DNA from: an uncultured Corynebacterium sp.
GTDB lineage: Bacteria; Actinomycetota; Actinomycetes; Mycobacteriales; Mycobacteriaceae
Assembly: GCA_945631445.1 (NCBI GenBank)
Contig: CALZCR010000118.1
Location: 1-6,169 of the forward strand
Length of the DNA stretch: 6,169 nucleotides
Direction of reading: 5' to 3'
The notes beneath the pieces were generated by a model. The model had not been told where the DNA came from. It made no database searches and saw nothing but the letters and a program-made list of their open reading frames with translations. This document shows positions 4,160 to 6,169 of this stretch, in pieces. Positions within the stretch are counted from its first letter, which is position 1; each line of letters opens with the position of its first letter. A program made the translations under genes and the position numbers.

Positions 4160-6169
4160 ATGGAAGATATGTCGCGTAAAATAAAGCTGGATTGGCCAGT
4201 TCTCCGACAGCTCCGGGCGAGGGATCCGTTCGGGCGAGACGAGAGCACCCAGTCCCGAAAGAGCAAGGAGCTCACTCCACGCACGGAGGGGGCTGAGGTC
4301 TACAAGAGCGTCTGCCCTTACTGTGCGGTCGGCTGCGCTCAAAACGTCTATGTCAAGGACGACAAGGTCGTCCAAATCGAGGGCGATCCGGATTCCCCGA
4401 TTTCCCGTGGCCGTCTTTGCCCGAAGGGTTCCGCCTCCGAGCAGTTGATCAACTCCGCCGGTCGCCAGACCAAGGTCCTCCACCGTGCGCCTTATGCCAC
4501 CGAGTGGACCGAGCTGGAGCTGGATGAGGCGATCGACATGATCGCCGACCGTGTCCTAGAAGCTCGCGACAAGGGCTGGCAGGACGTCGACGAGGAAGGA
4601 CGTAAGCTCAACCGCACGATGGGCTTCGCCGGCCTTGGTGGCGCGGTGCTCGACAACGAAGAGAACTACCTCATCAAGAAGTTGTACACCAACCTCGGTG
4701 CGGTACAGATCGAAAACGTCGCCCGTATTTGACACTCCGCCACAGTTCCCGGTCTGGGAGCTTCGTTCGGCCGCGGTGGCGCGACCCAGCCGCTGCAGGA
4801 TATGGCAAATGCCGATTGCATTGTCATTCAAGGGTCAAACATGGCTGAAAACCACCCGGTGGGATTCCAGTGGGTGACGGAAGCCAAGCAACGTGGCGCC
4901 AAGGTGATCCACGTCGATCCACGTTTCACGCGTACCTCGGCGGTCTCTGACCGTCACATCCCGATCCGTGCCGGCTCGGACGTCGTCCTGCTCGGTGCGC
5001 TGATCAACCACGTCCTGTCCAACGACCTCTATTTCCGCGACTATGTCGTGGCGTTCACCAACGCCGCGACGTTGGTGGACGAGGGCTACCGGGGTCCCGA
5101 AGACCTCAACGGGTTGTTCTCGGGGTACAACGAGGAGACCGGGGCCTACGACGACGCGACCTGGCAGTACCAGCGCGCGAAGGACGCTCCGGAGTCAGCC
5201 TCCGTGTGGAACTATGAGCGCGACGAAACGCTGGAGGACCCGCAGTCGGTCTTCCAGATCCTCAAGCGCCACTACTCCCGCTACACCCCGGAGATGGTGG
5301 AGCAGGCCTGCGGCATCACACAGGAAGAGTTCGCGTACCTCGCGGACGTCATCGTGTCCAACTCCGGCCGTGAGCGCACCACCGTGTTCGCGTACGCGCT
5401 CGGCTGGACCCAGCACACGCTGGGCCCCCAGGTGATCCGTGCGTCCGCCGTGCTGCAGTTGCTGCTGGGCAACGTCGGTCGCCCGGGCTCGGGCGTCATG
5501 GCGCTGCGCGGGCACGCCTCCATTCAGGGCTCCACGGACATCCCGACGCTGTACCACCTGATGCCGGGTTACATTCCGATGCCGGCGGTCAACCACACCA
5601 GCATCGAGAAGTGGATCGAGGCCTCGGGCACCGTCGAGGCCAAGGGCTTCTGGTCCATGGCGCCGGCGTACAACGTCAGCCTGCTGAAGGCGTACTTCGG
5701 TGAGAACGCCACGAAGGACAACGACTACGGCTACGAGTGGCTGCCGCGCATCAACGGCAAGCACGGCACGTACCAGACGTCGATGGACATGGCCGACGGC
5801 AAGGTCGACGGCTACATGATCTTCGGGCAGAACCCGGCGGTCTCCTCGATCAACGGCAAACTGCACCGCAAGGCCTTCCGCAACCTCAAGTGGCTGGTCG
5901 TGCGTGACACGACGATCATCGAGTCCGCCAACTTCTGGAAGGAGTCGCCGGAGCACGAATCGGGCGAGGTCACCGCAGAAGACATCGGCACCGAGGTCTT
6001 CTTCATGCCGGCCGCCTCCCACGTGGAGAAGGACGGCACCTTCACGCAGACTCAGCGCATGCTGCAGTACCGCGAGCAGGCCATCGAGCCGCCGGGCGCC
6101 TCCCAGTCCGAGCTGGATTTCTTCTACCAGCTCGGCCGCCGCCTGCGCGAGCGCACGGCCGGGTCCCCG
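4160..6169 (+). CDS. Selenocysteine-containing formate dehydrogenase, catalytic (alpha) subunit, 3' end beyond window
   Basis: A molybdenum/tungsten bis-MGD enzyme that oxidises formate to CO2. The 670 visible codons align with E. coli FdnG/FdoG almost throughout. The [4Fe-4S] motif is C52-x2-C55-x3-C59-x27-C87, followed by the conserved Lys in CPKG (Lys89). The in-frame TGA at 4730-4732 is codon 191 in ENVARI-U-HSATV, exactly the family's active-site selenocysteine, followed by the conserved His192. Beyond it the same frame continues without a stop to the window end: SFGRGG, AENHPVGFQW, DPRFTRT, LFSGY, SRYTPEMVE, ALGWTQHTLG, QLLLGNVG, ALRGHASIQGSTD, and GQNPAVS at 556-562. Family members are about 900-1,000 residues, so the C-terminal cofactor-binding domain is missing. 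There is no twin-arginine signal, so it is probably cytosolic, unlike FdnG. The start is uncertain: ATG 4160 chosen; GTG 4151 and ATG 4169 are alternatives, none with a good ribosome site. It needs SelB, tRNA-Sec, SelA and SelD encoded elsewhere. Confidence 0.95.
4730..4732 (+). other. UGA codon recoded as selenocysteine
   Basis: This TGA is the only stop in the formate dehydrogenase frame between 4160 and 6169. It sits where Sec (or Cys) ligates the molybdenum in all formate dehydrogenases of this family, and is followed by CAC (His), as in E. coli fdhF and fdnG. The sequence on both sides is highly conserved in the same frame, which excludes a simple gene end. Confidence 0.93.
4744..4762 (+). 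promoter_or_regulatory. SECIS-like hairpin directing selenocysteine insertion
   Basis: Just after the UGA, AGUUCCC (4744-4750) pairs with GGGAGCU (4756-4762), including one U-G wobble, around a GGUCU loop (4751-4755). Counting the U of UGA as 1, GGUC occupies 22-25, the same place as in the E. coli fdhF SECIS, and the U at position 17 (4746) matches the key bulged U. Bacterial SelB recognises this apical part. Part of the match is forced by the shared residues V-x-G-L, so the structure deserves testing. Confidence 0.75.

Noticed and set aside
4730..4732. TGA as a nonsense mutation or frameshift making a pseudogene
   Set aside because: It falls exactly on the catalytic Sec position, has a SECIS-like hairpin, and the frame stays open and conserved on both sides.
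5195..6022. 275-residue minus-strand frame
   Set aside because: It is antisense to strongly conserved formate dehydrogenase sequence. The product is a low-complexity His/Arg/Val/Asp-rich shadow typical of GC-rich genes.

Overview
The window is GC-rich DNA from an actinobacterium, most plausibly a Corynebacterium-like member of the Corynebacteriales. This is inferred from base composition, GTG starts, promoters lying directly at start codons, and the gene families present. It holds seven recognisable genes. Two are cut by the window edges: a methyltransferase on the left and a large formate dehydrogenase on the right.

Left part (1-1709, all minus strand). Reading leftwards: a small acidic PepSY-type lipoprotein (1107-1709) with a very strong intrinsic terminator; a UlaG-like metallo-beta-lactamase-fold hydrolase (387-1022); a possible 40-codon small ORF (175-297); and the 5' end of a protein-L-isoaspartate O-methyltransferase-like gene (1-178). 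The small ORF appears leaderless and ends in an ATGA overlap with the methyltransferase start.

Middle part (1710-3905). An AT-richer divergent intergenic region separates the lipoprotein from a stand-alone macrodomain protein (1971-2510, plus). The macrodomain gene converges with, and overlaps by 11 bp, a calcineurin-like metallophosphoesterase (2500-3096, minus). After a 224-bp gap comes a membrane-anchored L,D-transpeptidase (3321-3905, plus). Its promoter places the predicted transcription start on the GTG start codon, so the mRNA is probably leaderless.

Right part (3906-6169, plus). After 254 bp holding an inverted repeat and an AT-rich promoter region comes the catalytic subunit of a molybdopterin formate dehydrogenase of the FdnG/FdoG sequence type, without a Tat signal. 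Its frame is interrupted once, by a TGA at 4730-4732 exactly at the active-site selenocysteine position, followed by the conserved His. A SECIS-like hairpin with a GGUC loop follows at the same distance as in E. coli fdhF. The gene should therefore be read as one selenoprotein CDS (from about 4160, past 6169), not as two fragments.

The genes are mostly separate transcription units with housekeeping, repair or envelope roles, and I see no single multigene pathway here. The most notable item is the selenocysteine-encoding formate dehydrogenase. Less certain are the small ORF ahead of pcm and the leaderless promoter geometries.
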